NCBI RefSeq assembly: GCF_030066995.1
Contig: NZ_JASJAP010000004.1
Coordinates: 186,001 to 250,000, forward strand
Source of the DNA: Erythrobacter sp.
Lineage (GTDB): Bacteria > Pseudomonadota > Alphaproteobacteria > Sphingomonadales > Sphingomonadaceae
DNA length: 64,000 bases
Direction of reading: 5' to 3'
Positions 56,514-64,000 of the stretch are shown piece by piece; within the stretch, counting starts at the first letter, position 1, and every line of letters begins with the position of its first letter. The notes under the pieces were generated by a model, which saw only the letters and a list, made by a program, of their open reading frames with translations, was not told the DNA's origin and did no database searches. The position numbers and the translations under genes are program-made.

Positions 56514-57354
56514 TCGACCGGGTTCCTTCTCGCTCTGCGTTGAGAGCGTCCATCACTTCCAACATGGCGAGAGCGTCCCGCCAACGATCACCGACTTCCT
56601 CTCCCTCGTGCAGCGTTGCATAGTTGATCCGATGAGTGGTGCCCTGGAAATCGACCGAGGCCGGGAGCGTTTCCGGCGCGAAAACTGTCGGCTCATTCTC
56701 GTTGGCGTTGGCAAAGCCCTCGAGACACAAGCGCCACATCGCGCGATAATCCTCCCAACATTCGTGGTCGCGCGCTTGTTCAAGCGGAAGCTGCATCGTG
56801 CAACTGTGTCCGATACGGCCATGCATGAAACGGGTTCGCTCAAAAACTGGAGCGAGCGCTGCAAGCTTGGCCTCAAAGTCACCGTATCGCATCTCCGCTC
56901 CTGTATACCAATGAGAGAGGTCCGCGTTGAACTTTAGATCGGGAGAGCGGGAACAAAGATCGGTTGTGCGGCGCATATCCTGCGTCATTGTTGCCCGGTG
57001 GGTTTCGATGTAAACCGGCAGGCCAGAGTCAGACGATGCATCAAGCGTCGCGCGCGCCGGCGCGTCCATCTCCGCATCGCTTTCAAAGCCGGTACCCACA
57101 CGCCAGGTGGAGCAAACGAATCCCCACGCCTTGTGCTGCATCGCTATCGGACGAGCCTCTTCGGGATCGGTTATGCGCGCCATCCCGCTCATTTCCAGCC
57201 CAGCTTCGATTGCGGCAGGCTCGGGGAAATAATGCTGGAGGCCCACAAACCCGGCGTTCCTGACAGCACGCCAATCGGTGCCGCTTTCGTCCAGGGGTGC
57301 GGCGCTCGACGTCGGCAAAGACCACAGGACTCCTGCGTTAATGTGGAACCGCAT
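56506..57354 (-). CDS. Sugar phosphate isomerase/epimerase-like TIM-barrel protein
   Basis: 282-residue AP-endonuclease-2/xylose-isomerase-like TIM barrel. Visible elements: FVGLQHYFPEPAAIEAG, GLPVYIETHRATMTQD with a Glu-Thr-His metal-site pattern, LKFNADLSHWYTG, and RTRFMHGRIGHSC. These fit members acting on sugars, inositols or keto-sugars with a divalent metal. The ATG at 57352-57354 starts four bases after the stop of the dioxygenase gene; upstream codons in the frame lie inside that gene. It overlaps GH3 by eight bases, so dioxygenase, epimerase and GH3 form one operon. Confidence 0.78.
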   Translation of the reverse strand: MRFHINAGVLWSLPTSSAAPLDESGTDWRAVRNAGFVGLQHYFPEPAAIEAGLEMSGMARITDPEEARPIAMQHKAWGFVCSTWRVGTGFESDAEMDAPARATLDASSDSGLPVYIETHRATMTQDMRRTTDLCSRSPDLKFNADLSHWYTGAEMRYGDFEAKLAALAPVFERTRFMHGRIGHSCTMQLPLEQARDHECWEDYRAMWRLCLEGFANANENEPTVFAPETLPASVDFQGTTHRINYATLHEGEEVGDRWRDALAMLEVMDALNAEREGTRSND

Positions 57355-57358
57355 GGCG

Positions 57359-58162
57359 TCAGTTCTGCAAGGGATCGTGCGATTGCCAGTCGCCGCGGTC
57401 GCCCGCAATGGCCGCCAGCGCGTTGGCGTTGGCAAAGGAAAAGATGAAAGCGCGACGGTGGCGGTCTTTGGTACGATTGGGACCGGTGTAGTGCGGCGCC
57501 GCGTAACCATGGACCGTCGCGGAGCCTGCGTCGAGCGCACATGGCACCGCCTTGGATAGATCCAAATCCCTTTCGGGATGCGTCATTGCCATAAGTCTGC
57601 CCTCATCATCGGGGTCACCGCTCGAGACGATGTGCTCGGGCATCGGGTCGGCTTGCTTGCCCGGGATAAAGGTCATGCACCCGGTCTCTTCGTCGACATC
57701 GTCGAGGGCCAGCCAGAACTGCAGGATTGCATCGTTGGGCAGGGTCGCGCCAGCTTCGGTGACTGGCCTGCCTGCATAGGCCATGTCCTGGTGCCAAGGT
57801 GTCTCGTGCCGATGCCCCGGCGGTTTGTAGATCAGCATCGAGAACATCAAGGGCAAATCGGAAGTTCCGATTATACCGCCTGCGATCTGTGCCGCGTTAC
57901 GCACGGCTTCGTTCTCGGCAAATCTTGCGTCATGCAGATGCGGGTTCATCAACTGCCGCGTCAGGCCGCCCAGGTGACGGTCATCGGCTTCAAAGTCGGT
58001 TTTCCCTGAGAGCGCGTCATCATATGCGGCCTGGAGTTCGGCCAAACCTTTCTTGCCAACAAGCCCGCGGACGACAGCAAAGCCATCGGTCTGGAACCGG
58101 TCCTTTATCCGCCGCAAATTGTCGGCCTGCCTGTCTTCCACACTTCCCATTTCTGAAACCAT
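57359..58162 (-). CDS. Phytanoyl-CoA-dioxygenase-family (PhyH) Fe(II)/2-oxoglutarate oxygenase
   Basis: 267-residue PhyH-family oxygenase. N-terminal FQTDGFAVVRGLVGKKGLAELQ, iron-binding His-x-Asp in ETPWHQDMAYAGRP, and the distal His in VHGYAAPHYTGPNR with Arg residues in KDRHRRAFIF for 2-oxoglutarate. The ATG at 58160-58162 follows a GAGG ten bases upstream; an ATG four codons on is possible. It heads an operon with the epimerase and GH3. In this setting it may hydroxylate a sugar or an aglycone. The shared operator lies 48 bases upstream. Confidence 0.82.
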   Translation of the reverse strand: MVSEMGSVEDRQADNLRRIKDRFQTDGFAVVRGLVGKKGLAELQAAYDDALSGKTDFEADDRHLGGLTRQLMNPHLHDARFAENEAVRNAAQIAGGIIGTSDLPLMFSMLIYKPPGHRHETPWHQDMAYAGRPVTEAGATLPNDAILQFWLALDDVDEETGCMTFIPGKQADPMPEHIVSSGDPDDEGRLMAMTHPERDLDLSKAVPCALDAGSATVHGYAAPHYTGPNRTKDRHRRAFIFSFANANALAAIAGDRGDWQSHDPLQN

Positions 58163-58210
58163 TGGTGGGGTGCCTCGCGCTTGCCCGTTTCGCCGACCGG
58201 TACATTTCAC

Positions 58211-58224
58211 TGACCATTCGGTCA
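58211..58224. promoter_or_regulatory. Palindromic operator between the PhyH operon and the GPH symporter gene
   Basis: TGACCATTCGGTCA, a near-perfect version of the dyad at 51785-51798, sits 10 bases before the symporter ATG and 48 bases before the PhyH ATG. The spacing to PhyH equals that of the other copy to the receptor start (47 bases). Placement right before the symporter ATG favours repression. Confidence 0.6.
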
Positions 58225-58234
58225 TTGAAACTCG

Positions 58235-59605
58235 ATGCAAGATGCAAAGACCACTTCTCGTGCCGAGGAAGATATCGTCGCCTGGCCCGCTCGCCTGGCT
58301 TTTGGTGTGGGAGATTCCTCGCTCAATCTGGTTTGGAATGGCACGGCGCTGCTCTTGATGTTCGTTTACACGGATATCCTCGGCATTGCGCCGGCCACCG
58401 CGGGGCTCATCTATCTGATCGCCATGGTCTGGGATGCGGTCACCGACCCGCTTATCGCTGTATTCGTAGACCGCACGCGGACGCGTTTTGGACGCTATCG
58501 CCCCTGGCTAATGATCGGCAGCGTGCCGCTGGCTCTGAGCTATCCGATGGCCTTCTCTCAGCCACTTGTTTCAACTATCGATCCGGTCGTCTGGGCGCTT
58601 GGGACCCATCTGCTGCTGCGAACCTGTTATACAATTGTCGGTGTCCCGTTTTCCGTTCTGCAGGCCAGGCTCACGCAGGATGCGGATGAGCGCACTAGGT
58701 TGGCCGGCTTTCGTATGGCGGGCGCGGCTCTAGGCGGGCTAACCGTTGTCTTTGCGACACCGCTGATCGTCTCGATGCTTGGTTCGGCGAGAGCAGCGGA
58801 GGCTTACCAAATCGCCGCATCGATCGCAGGCGTCATGACCTTTGCGGGGATCGTGTACTGCGCTTTGGCAATTCGGGAACCTGCCAGTGGACCTCACGAA
58901 CCCGCCGTCTCTCTGCGTGAGGATATCGCCAGCGTTCCGATCTTGTTCAAGGCCAACGAGCCATTGATCCGAGTCTTCTCGATTGTCGTCGTAGCGTCCA
59001 TTTGTCTGGCGATGTTCTCGAAAAATATCCTCCACTATTTCAAGTACATCGCTGAACGCGAAGACCTTGCGATCTGGGCACTCACCCTACCCGCAGCCCT
59101 GTTGTTCGTAAGCGTGCCCTTCTGGGTCTGGGTGGCATCCAGAACAACCAAGGCCAGAGCACTCCACTACGGCTGTCTGATAGCCTTGGTCGGATATCTT
59201 TGCTTCCTCGCAGTGCCGGCAAGTTCGATCTTCGGGACCTTTGCCAGTATCTGCATTCTGGGTTTTGGGAGCAGTTCATTGCCTGTGCTGTTCTGGGCGA
59301 TACTTCCAGACACCGTCGAATTCAGACGCTGGAAGACCGGAATACAAAGCGAAACGAAGATCTTTGGATTTGCCACGTTTGCGCAAAAAACGGCCGTCGG
59401 AATAAACGCGCTCTTGCTGGGCGCATTGCTCGATATCGCGGGATACGTCCCTAACACGGAGCAGGCACCGGGCACGCTGGTCGCCATTGAAGGTATGATG
59501 GCTGGAATTCCGGCCCTGGGTGTAATGGCCATCATCGTCATGCTGCGCGGCTACACACTTGATCAGGATAGGCATCGCGAAATCAAATCCGGTTTGATTG
59601 AGTAA
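58235..59605 (+). CDS. GPH-family (glycoside-pentoside-hexuronide) cation symporter
   Basis: 456-residue inner-membrane sugar:cation symporter with 12 hydrophobic segments. The GPH signature is clear: GLIYLIAMVWDAVTDPLIAVFVDRTRTRFGRYRPWLMIGSVPLALSY near residues 60-110, with the cation-site Asp residues, and EFRRWKTGIQSETKIFGFATFAQK in the second half. It presumably imports the glycoside cleaved by the GH3 enzyme. The ATG chosen lies just past the operator; a second in-frame ATG is not present for some distance. The 291 bases to the next gene hold nothing I can identify. Confidence 0.9.
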   Translation: MQDAKTTSRAEEDIVAWPARLAFGVGDSSLNLVWNGTALLLMFVYTDILGIAPATAGLIYLIAMVWDAVTDPLIAVFVDRTRTRFGRYRPWLMIGSVPLALSYPMAFSQPLVSTIDPVVWALGTHLLLRTCYTIVGVPFSVLQARLTQDADERTRLAGFRMAGAALGGLTVVFATPLIVSMLGSARAAEAYQIAASIAGVMTFAGIVYCALAIREPASGPHEPAVSLREDIASVPILFKANEPLIRVFSIVVVASICLAMFSKNILHYFKYIAEREDLAIWALTLPAALLFVSVPFWVWVASRTTKARALHYGCLIALVGYLCFLAVPASSIFGTFASICILGFGSSSLPVLFWAILPDTVEFRRWKTGIQSETKIFGFATFAQKTAVGINALLLGALLDIAGYVPNTEQAPGTLVAIEGMMAGIPALGVMAIIVMLRGYTLDQDRHREIKSGLIE

Positions 59606-59896
59606 GATCGCCAGCCCACGCGCGGCGTTTGAGCCCGAAGAGACCGGCAGTTCAAGCGCCTTCGCTAACCACTGCGAGCGGCGTGGCACCGGTCCGCCTT
59701 TGAAACCACCTGCAACAGGGTAGCGTTGCGGAGGTCACTTCATAGCAGGGGACGCCTTCCGCCCGCCCGATCTGATCGCTGCAGCATGGTCACACGGTTA
59801 TGTCGTGGTCTTCTGGGTACAGGCCTCCGGTTTCACCGCGCCTTGAGATAGCCATTTCACGACGTAAGCAAGTTCTCGATACGCCAAACACGTCAA

Positions 59897-62740
59897 TCAG
59901 AACCGAAGTCCCCACGCTTCATAGACTTCCCGGAGCGACGGCTTCATCGCCAACGCCAAGTCTACGTCTTCGCGCGCGCCCGGGTCGCCCTGAGCTGCGC
60001 GGACCACGCCTCTCAACAGCCTGGAATCCGCCATGCTCGGGTCTTCGAGCAACACTGCATCCAGATCCGATTGCGCTTCATGCAGATTGCCAAGACGGAA
60101 GTTGGCCATGGCCCGGCTGTCCAACGCCGCGAGCGAATAATCGCTTTTCTCGACCGCTTCGGTGCACGTGCCCAAGCGCTCGATGTCGACCTTGTTCCAA
60201 ATTCCGGAAAGCCAGCAGATGGCGTTGAGCAACGAGCCGTCTCCAGGACGTCGCAGCTTCAGATCCTCAAGGATTTGCAGCCCTTCATCAAGCGAGCCGC
60301 CCCACGCAAGCGCGTGCGCCATCAGTTCCGCCTCCGACACCCGGTCATCGACATAGTCGCCATATTCTTCGGCTATGGAGACCGCCTCATCATGACGTCC
60401 GAGCAAAGAAAGCAGCTCGACTTGATCGTAATGGGTCGAACCATCCGGCTTTAGATCCTCCGCAAGGCGATAGTCGTCCAGCGCCCCCTGAAGATCGCCA
60501 ACCTGGCGCTTGAGCGCCGCGCGGAAGTGATAGATTTCCTGTGAGGCTTCAATGTCATGCGCCGCCTCTACATCGGCCAGCGCCGCAGTGTAGTCGAAGA
60601 TGCCGGAAAGGAAGCGCGCGCGATTGAGAAGCGCGGTCGGATCATCGGGCTCGGCCTCTTCGATCGACTGCGCGTAGAACGCCTCAAGAGGCGCGAGCAA
60701 AGCGCGTTCGTCACCGAAATACTCCCACCTTGAGCGCACTTCGGTCGGCGAGCGCAGCACGGGCAATGATCGGCTGAAGCGAGTGAGGTTACGACGAGCA
60801 CTCGATAACTCGTTGGCGGGCAGTTCCTCATCAAGGCCACGCATGCGCTGCGACAAGATGAACCTGTCGTCTTCCAATTCAGCGTTCGAGTTCAGCTCCA
60901 CGCCGCCGATTATCTCGGAAACCTTGCTTTGCCCCTCAATTTCGAAGCCTGAGGGCTCGTTCGGCAAGATGATCTCGAGGCGGCTCGAATAGTGAACGGG
61001 TCCATTCAAAAGCAGCGGGATATCGCGCCAGGCCGCCCGCGCGCGATCAGCGTCGAAGCTTACATCCTTGGCGGCCTGTGCGGGCGGTTCAAACTCGAAG
61101 ACCGCTCTATCCTGCGTCCATTGCGTGGTCTGCAGGGCGCGCGCCGATATCGTCGCCACTCCCGTTTCCTGATCATAGCGGAGCGCTTCGTCGAGCAAAT
61201 GCGCTTCGCCCAGCAGACCCGATACGGCTCTTCGGATCGCGCTGTTTCGAACATCTTCGTCCGCCTGGTTTGCCATCGCGCGCCATGCCGCTCCCCCGGC
61301 GCCGGTGTACTCGATCTCGACATCGAGCAAGGCCGGCACACTGATCCCCGCGCTGTGATCAATCGTCAGCTTCAGGGAACGGTTCGGCGTCTGCGGTGGC
61401 CGCTCATCAAGCCGTATCAGTTCAGAGCCCGCCTCTCGCAAGGGAAGCGCGAAATAGAACCTGGGAACCACATCGATGTTCTGGCGCCGCGTGCCGCTTG
61501 TCGTGCCGTCGAGCCAATAGCTCGTCCCGCCGATCTCCGCTCTAACGATCATGTGATCGAAGTTGCCGGGCATCGGCGCAAGCCCTGGGAGAGCGTCGCC
61601 ACCTCTGGTCCTGACCAGCGCAACTTCCGCTTCGATGTCCAGCTTCCGCAGCATGGCGAGCAGCAGGAGCGACTTGGCTTTGCAATCCCCGAAGCGCTTT
61701 TCCCAAGTCTCTTCGGGCGCCTGCGGAAGGTAATTCCCGCCATTCAGGCCATTGAGCAGATAGCTCACATCGTCTTGCACCTTTTGGACCGCAAGGGCGG
61801 CGCGAGTCAGCGGGTCAGCGGTCTGTTTCGCGATTTCCTTGATCGCCTCTGCAAGATCATCGTCTTGGCCAACGCTGTCATTGACCTGATAGTGTTGCGC
61901 CATCTGCCGCGATACATCTTCCCAATTCTGGTAGGTCGTAACCTGCATCAGGTCGCCGATCTTATACCGTAGCGGAGCATCGACCGGAACTTCGTCGGGT
62001 TCATCGACCGGAAGCGAAGCGGACCATGTGTAATAGCCGTCCTCGAGAGTGGGCTCGGCCACCGACCCGTCGCCAAGCCTCACGCGCGAGACCTCCAGAT
62101 CGACTGGCCATGAGACGCTGACCCGACCATCCTCCAAGGGAAAGGGTTTGGCCGGGAGTGGCGATTGCCACTGGACGTTCTCTTCCAGCGCCTGATCATC
62201 GAGCGAAACCGAATAGGCCAGATGGATGATGTCGCCGACACGGGCTCCGGGGACATTCAAGGTTGCGGTAAGCGAGCCATCAATCAGCCGGGCTTCCAAG
62301 CCTTGCTCGCGGCGAAGCACCTCGAACTGCGCTCCATCCGCAAGGAGGTTGATCACCTCGCCTTCGCGGATGATCTCGGCCGAATGGACGATAAGATCGC
62401 CCTTGTCGGGAAGCCACTCGGCGGTGAGTGTGCCAAACTGAGTGAGCGCTTGCGGTGTGTCCAGCGCCGCTGCGGTGCTGACGTAAGTCCACAATTCGCC
62501 ATCCTCGATGCGCGACTGCTGATCAAGGAGCACAAGCGGGGAGTTGGACGTCCTTCCTTTTTGGACAAGATCAGCTTCCTCGACCCATTCCGGGGCCGGT
62601 TGGTAGATGACCTCGTCGCCAGCGAGTGCTGGAATGGGGAGCGCTAGCGCCGAAGCTCCAGAAACGAGGTATGTCACCATAACATGCGGGCGTTCTTGAA
62701 GCCGGTTCGATCGTTTTAGTGTCTTCGCAGTCACGCGCAT
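59897..62740 (-). CDS. Exported DUF3857/transglutaminase-like protein with TPR C-terminus
   Basis: 947-residue envelope protein. The N-terminus is a long signal peptide with a basic stretch (residues 1-20) then VTYLVSGASALALPIPALAG. A DUF3857 beta domain (about 45-260) precedes a transglutaminase-like domain with the triad Cys353 in RFGDCKAKS, His396 in NFDHMIV and Asp411 in YWLDGT, then a second beta domain (about 440-640) and TPR-like helices to the end. The ATG has AAGGA eight bases upstream. The family is common in Sphingomonadales and Bacteroidetes; targets are unknown. It is convergent with the symporter gene and not obviously part of that locus. Confidence 0.85.
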   Translation of the reverse strand: MRVTAKTLKRSNRLQERPHVMVTYLVSGASALALPIPALAGDEVIYQPAPEWVEEADLVQKGRTSNSPLVLLDQQSRIEDGELWTYVSTAAALDTPQALTQFGTLTAEWLPDKGDLIVHSAEIIREGEVINLLADGAQFEVLRREQGLEARLIDGSLTATLNVPGARVGDIIHLAYSVSLDDQALEENVQWQSPLPAKPFPLEDGRVSVSWPVDLEVSRVRLGDGSVAEPTLEDGYYTWSASLPVDEPDEVPVDAPLRYKIGDLMQVTTYQNWEDVSRQMAQHYQVNDSVGQDDDLAEAIKEIAKQTADPLTRAALAVQKVQDDVSYLLNGLNGGNYLPQAPEETWEKRFGDCKAKSLLLLAMLRKLDIEAEVALVRTRGGDALPGLAPMPGNFDHMIVRAEIGGTSYWLDGTTSGTRRQNIDVVPRFYFALPLREAGSELIRLDERPPQTPNRSLKLTIDHSAGISVPALLDVEIEYTGAGGAAWRAMANQADEDVRNSAIRRAVSGLLGEAHLLDEALRYDQETGVATISARALQTTQWTQDRAVFEFEPPAQAAKDVSFDADRARAAWRDIPLLLNGPVHYSSRLEIILPNEPSGFEIEGQSKVSEIIGGVELNSNAELEDDRFILSQRMRGLDEELPANELSSARRNLTRFSRSLPVLRSPTEVRSRWEYFGDERALLAPLEAFYAQSIEEAEPDDPTALLNRARFLSGIFDYTAALADVEAAHDIEASQEIYHFRAALKRQVGDLQGALDDYRLAEDLKPDGSTHYDQVELLSLLGRHDEAVSIAEEYGDYVDDRVSEAELMAHALAWGGSLDEGLQILEDLKLRRPGDGSLLNAICWLSGIWNKVDIERLGTCTEAVEKSDYSLAALDSRAMANFRLGNLHEAQSDLDAVLLEDPSMADSRLLRGVVRAAQGDPGAREDVDLALAMKPSLREVYEAWGLRF

Positions 62741-62826
62741 CGCGTTGTCCTTTGGCTCAGCATGAATACCCTGTTTGGCATCGCAGATCTAAATCCGACA
62801 AAAATCAGAGAGATTTCATAACGATT

Positions 62827-62854
62827 GCACAAGACCTTTTGGATCGTCTTGTGC
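62827..62854. repeat. Hairpin in the leader region of the DUF3857 gene
   Basis: GCACAAGAC and GTCTTGTGC form a perfect nine-base dyad with a ten-base loop, 86-114 bases upstream of the DUF3857 gene start. No T-tract follows on either strand, so an operator or mRNA leader structure is more likely than a terminator. Confidence 0.4.
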
Positions 62855-63087
62855 CGATCGGGTCGTCTTGGCATGGAGCAGTCCAGGATGAGTAAACGCC
62901 CCACAAACCGATTATGGATTGCCGGCGTGGTCGATATTCGTCGCCGAAGCCACCCGCCTGCTCGATTGTGGAGAAGGAACGCGTGCTTGCCCGATCCGAA
63001 AGCTGCGATGACGCGCAAATCGCCGATAAGCCCTGCATTCTGGGCCGACGTCGGATGGCTCGCGCCAGCAAAAATGCAAGTGTTCCG

Positions 63088-63116
63088 AAAAAAAGGCCCC
63101 GCCCTGGGGCGGAGCC
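63088..63116 (-). terminator. Strong Rho-independent terminator (minus strand)
   Basis: On the minus strand GGCTCCGCCCCAGGGCGGGGCC forms a GC-rich stem with one mismatch, followed by seven T residues (A-tract at 63088-63094). It ends transcription coming from the polysaccharide export gene. The core resembles the terminator at 8651-8672. Confidence 0.85.
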
Positions 63117-63491
63117 ATAAAGTCTCAGAACCCGCTATCAAAAACGTGGCTCTCTGGGTCGTAAGCCAGGTTATAGGCGTGGTGATTGACCAGGCGATGA
63201 ACCATCAAGACAAAGACGGGGTTAACAGCCGTCTTTTCCTCAGCGGCTGGTGAAACGTCCCCTTCTAGCCGAAGAACTCGGGTGTCATGTCCTCGATGCT
63301 CATCGCAGCCGGGGCGGATGGCGGGTTGGGGGCGGCGGCGTAAGCGGTGGCGGATGGGCTGGCCGCGAGCTTGTCGGGCGCGGGCGCTTCCTGCGCGGTT
63401 GTGAACCAGACGTTCCGCCGTTGACAGCCGCGTTGGCGCTCCGGACTGCCGCTCTCCCGCGGCAAACCCACAAGCTCAGCGATGGCCGTCC
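63117..63491 (-). other. Unassigned stretch between the export gene and its terminator
   Basis: About 375 bases with no secure gene. A GTG-started 68-codon frame at 63265-63471 ends in an Ala/Pro-rich tail and MSIEDMTPEFFG; it may be a small protein or a remnant. Another frame ends HAYNLAYDPESHVFDSGF at a TGA at 63125, only eight bases from the terminator stem, which hints that some coding text once ended here. Neither matches a family I know. Confidence 0.3.
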
Positions 63492-64000
63492 CTACTGGCT
63501 GTTGAGCGCGTTGGACGTGGCGACGATGGTGAACGCGGCGCTTGCAATGGTGGAGAGGAAGCGTTCCAGCTCCACGCCAGGCGCGGTCGCGATGTAGAGC
63601 ACGTCGCCATCCTGCATCATGAAATCCTGCATCGCGAAAAGGCTCTGCGCGTCGGTCATGCGCAGGCTGTAGACGACAGGCACGCGGCCATCAGCCGTGG
63701 TCGGCGCGTCCGCCCCAACCAGCGGATCAACCGCGTCGGAGGGTTCCATGCGAAAGACGAAAACGCCTTTGACGTTGGCGCGCGTCTCATTGAGGCCGCC
63801 CACACGGCCCAGAGCTTCCGCTAGGCTGATACCGCGGCTTTCGAACGGCACCTCAGCGTTGGCCTTGACCGCGCCAAGCGCCACGAAGCTGTACGGCTGG
63901 TGCTGGAGCGTGATCACATCGTCGGGCCGCAAGCCGATGTTCTGGGTCGGATCGGCGATCACGTTTTCGAGCGGCATCGCCGCCTGAACGGAGCCGCGCG
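63492..64000 (-). CDS. Polysaccharide biosynthesis/export protein, SLBB domains (5' partial)
   Basis: C-terminal part of an outer-membrane Wza/GumB-type polysaccharide export protein; the frame is open through the right edge of the window, so the start and the polysaccharide-export domain lie outside. Visible SLBB-type repeats: NIGLRPDDVITLQHQPYSFVALGAV with AEALGRVGGLNETRA, and YSLRMTDAQSLFAMQDFMMQDGDVLYIA. The end is a hydrophobic segment (FLSTIASAAFTIVATSNAL) matching the C-terminal membrane helix of Wza-like proteins. It probably opens a capsule or exopolysaccharide cluster to the right, which would use GDP-mannose made by the gene pair at 2.5-4.4 kb. Confidence 0.8.
   Translation of the reverse strand, partial: RGSVQAAMPLENVIADPTQNIGLRPDDVITLQHQPYSFVALGAVKANAEVPFESRGISLAEALGRVGGLNETRANVKGVFVFRMEPSDAVDPLVGADAPTTADGRVPVVYSLRMTDAQSLFAMQDFMMQDGDVLYIATAPGVELERFLSTIASAAFTIVATSNALNSQ

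Noticed and set aside
62825-63253. 142-codon plus-strand frame upstream of the export gene
   Set aside because: It runs through a strong minus-strand terminator stem and has no recognisable domain.

Overview
The window is a GC-rich alphaproteobacterial chromosome segment. Several characters point to Sphingomonadales, probably near Erythrobacteraceae: an HWE-kinase bacteriophytochrome, Oar-type and glycan-type TonB receptors, an ftsE-ftsX-ydcF-plsC run, a metX-metW pair next to hisC-tyrA, an FzlA-like GST-fold protein and a DUF1674 protein. The assignment rests on gene content and order only. The first gene is cut by the left edge and the last by the right edge.

Layout. 0-8.6 kb: bacteriophytochrome kinase, a split mannose-activation pair (manA and a GDP-mannose pyrophosphorylase), a TonB-type energy transducer and a large MASE1 hybrid kinase. 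8.7-21.5 kb: a block that reads as nutrient and phosphorus scavenging, with an Oar-like TonB receptor behind a Pho-box-like repeat, a 2-oxoglutarate oxygenase, a CNT nucleoside transporter, a queuosine-precursor transporter, an exported purple-acid-type phosphatase behind a second Pho-box-like repeat, and a TonB receptor-phytase operon. 21.6-30.6 kb: tRNA-Lys, aguB-folK, two tandem exported methyltransferase-like proteins, msrA, an rsmB-like gene, a DUF1674 gene, a 245-bp hairpin-rich element with inverted ends, a cytochrome P450 and hemH. 30.7-50.9 kb: an orphan Tat-exported molybdenum hydroxylase subunit behind mrp, hflK-hflC-degP, PBP1A, msrB, fzlA-like, metXW, hisC-tyrA, plsC-ydcF-ftsX-ftsE and a zinc-ribbon membrane protein. 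51.1-59.6 kb: tRNA-Leu followed by an accessory glycoside-use locus. 59.9-64 kb: a transglutaminase/TPR exported protein and the C-terminal part of a polysaccharide export protein.

Most notable systems. (1) The glycoside locus holds a TonB receptor with at least five disabling lesions, an intracellular GH3/PA14 glycosidase, a TIM-barrel epimerase, a PhyH-type dioxygenase and a GPH sugar symporter. Two near-identical 14-bp palindromes at 51785 and 58211 flank it, so one regulator outside the window probably controls all of it. The outer-membrane gate is broken while the enzymes and inner-membrane porter are intact. (2) The phosphorus block couples a beta-propeller phytase to its own TonB receptor and a neighbouring phosphatase, with candidate Pho boxes at two promoters. 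(3) The 245-bp element at 27736-27980 has inverted ends, several internal palindromes and no coding support.
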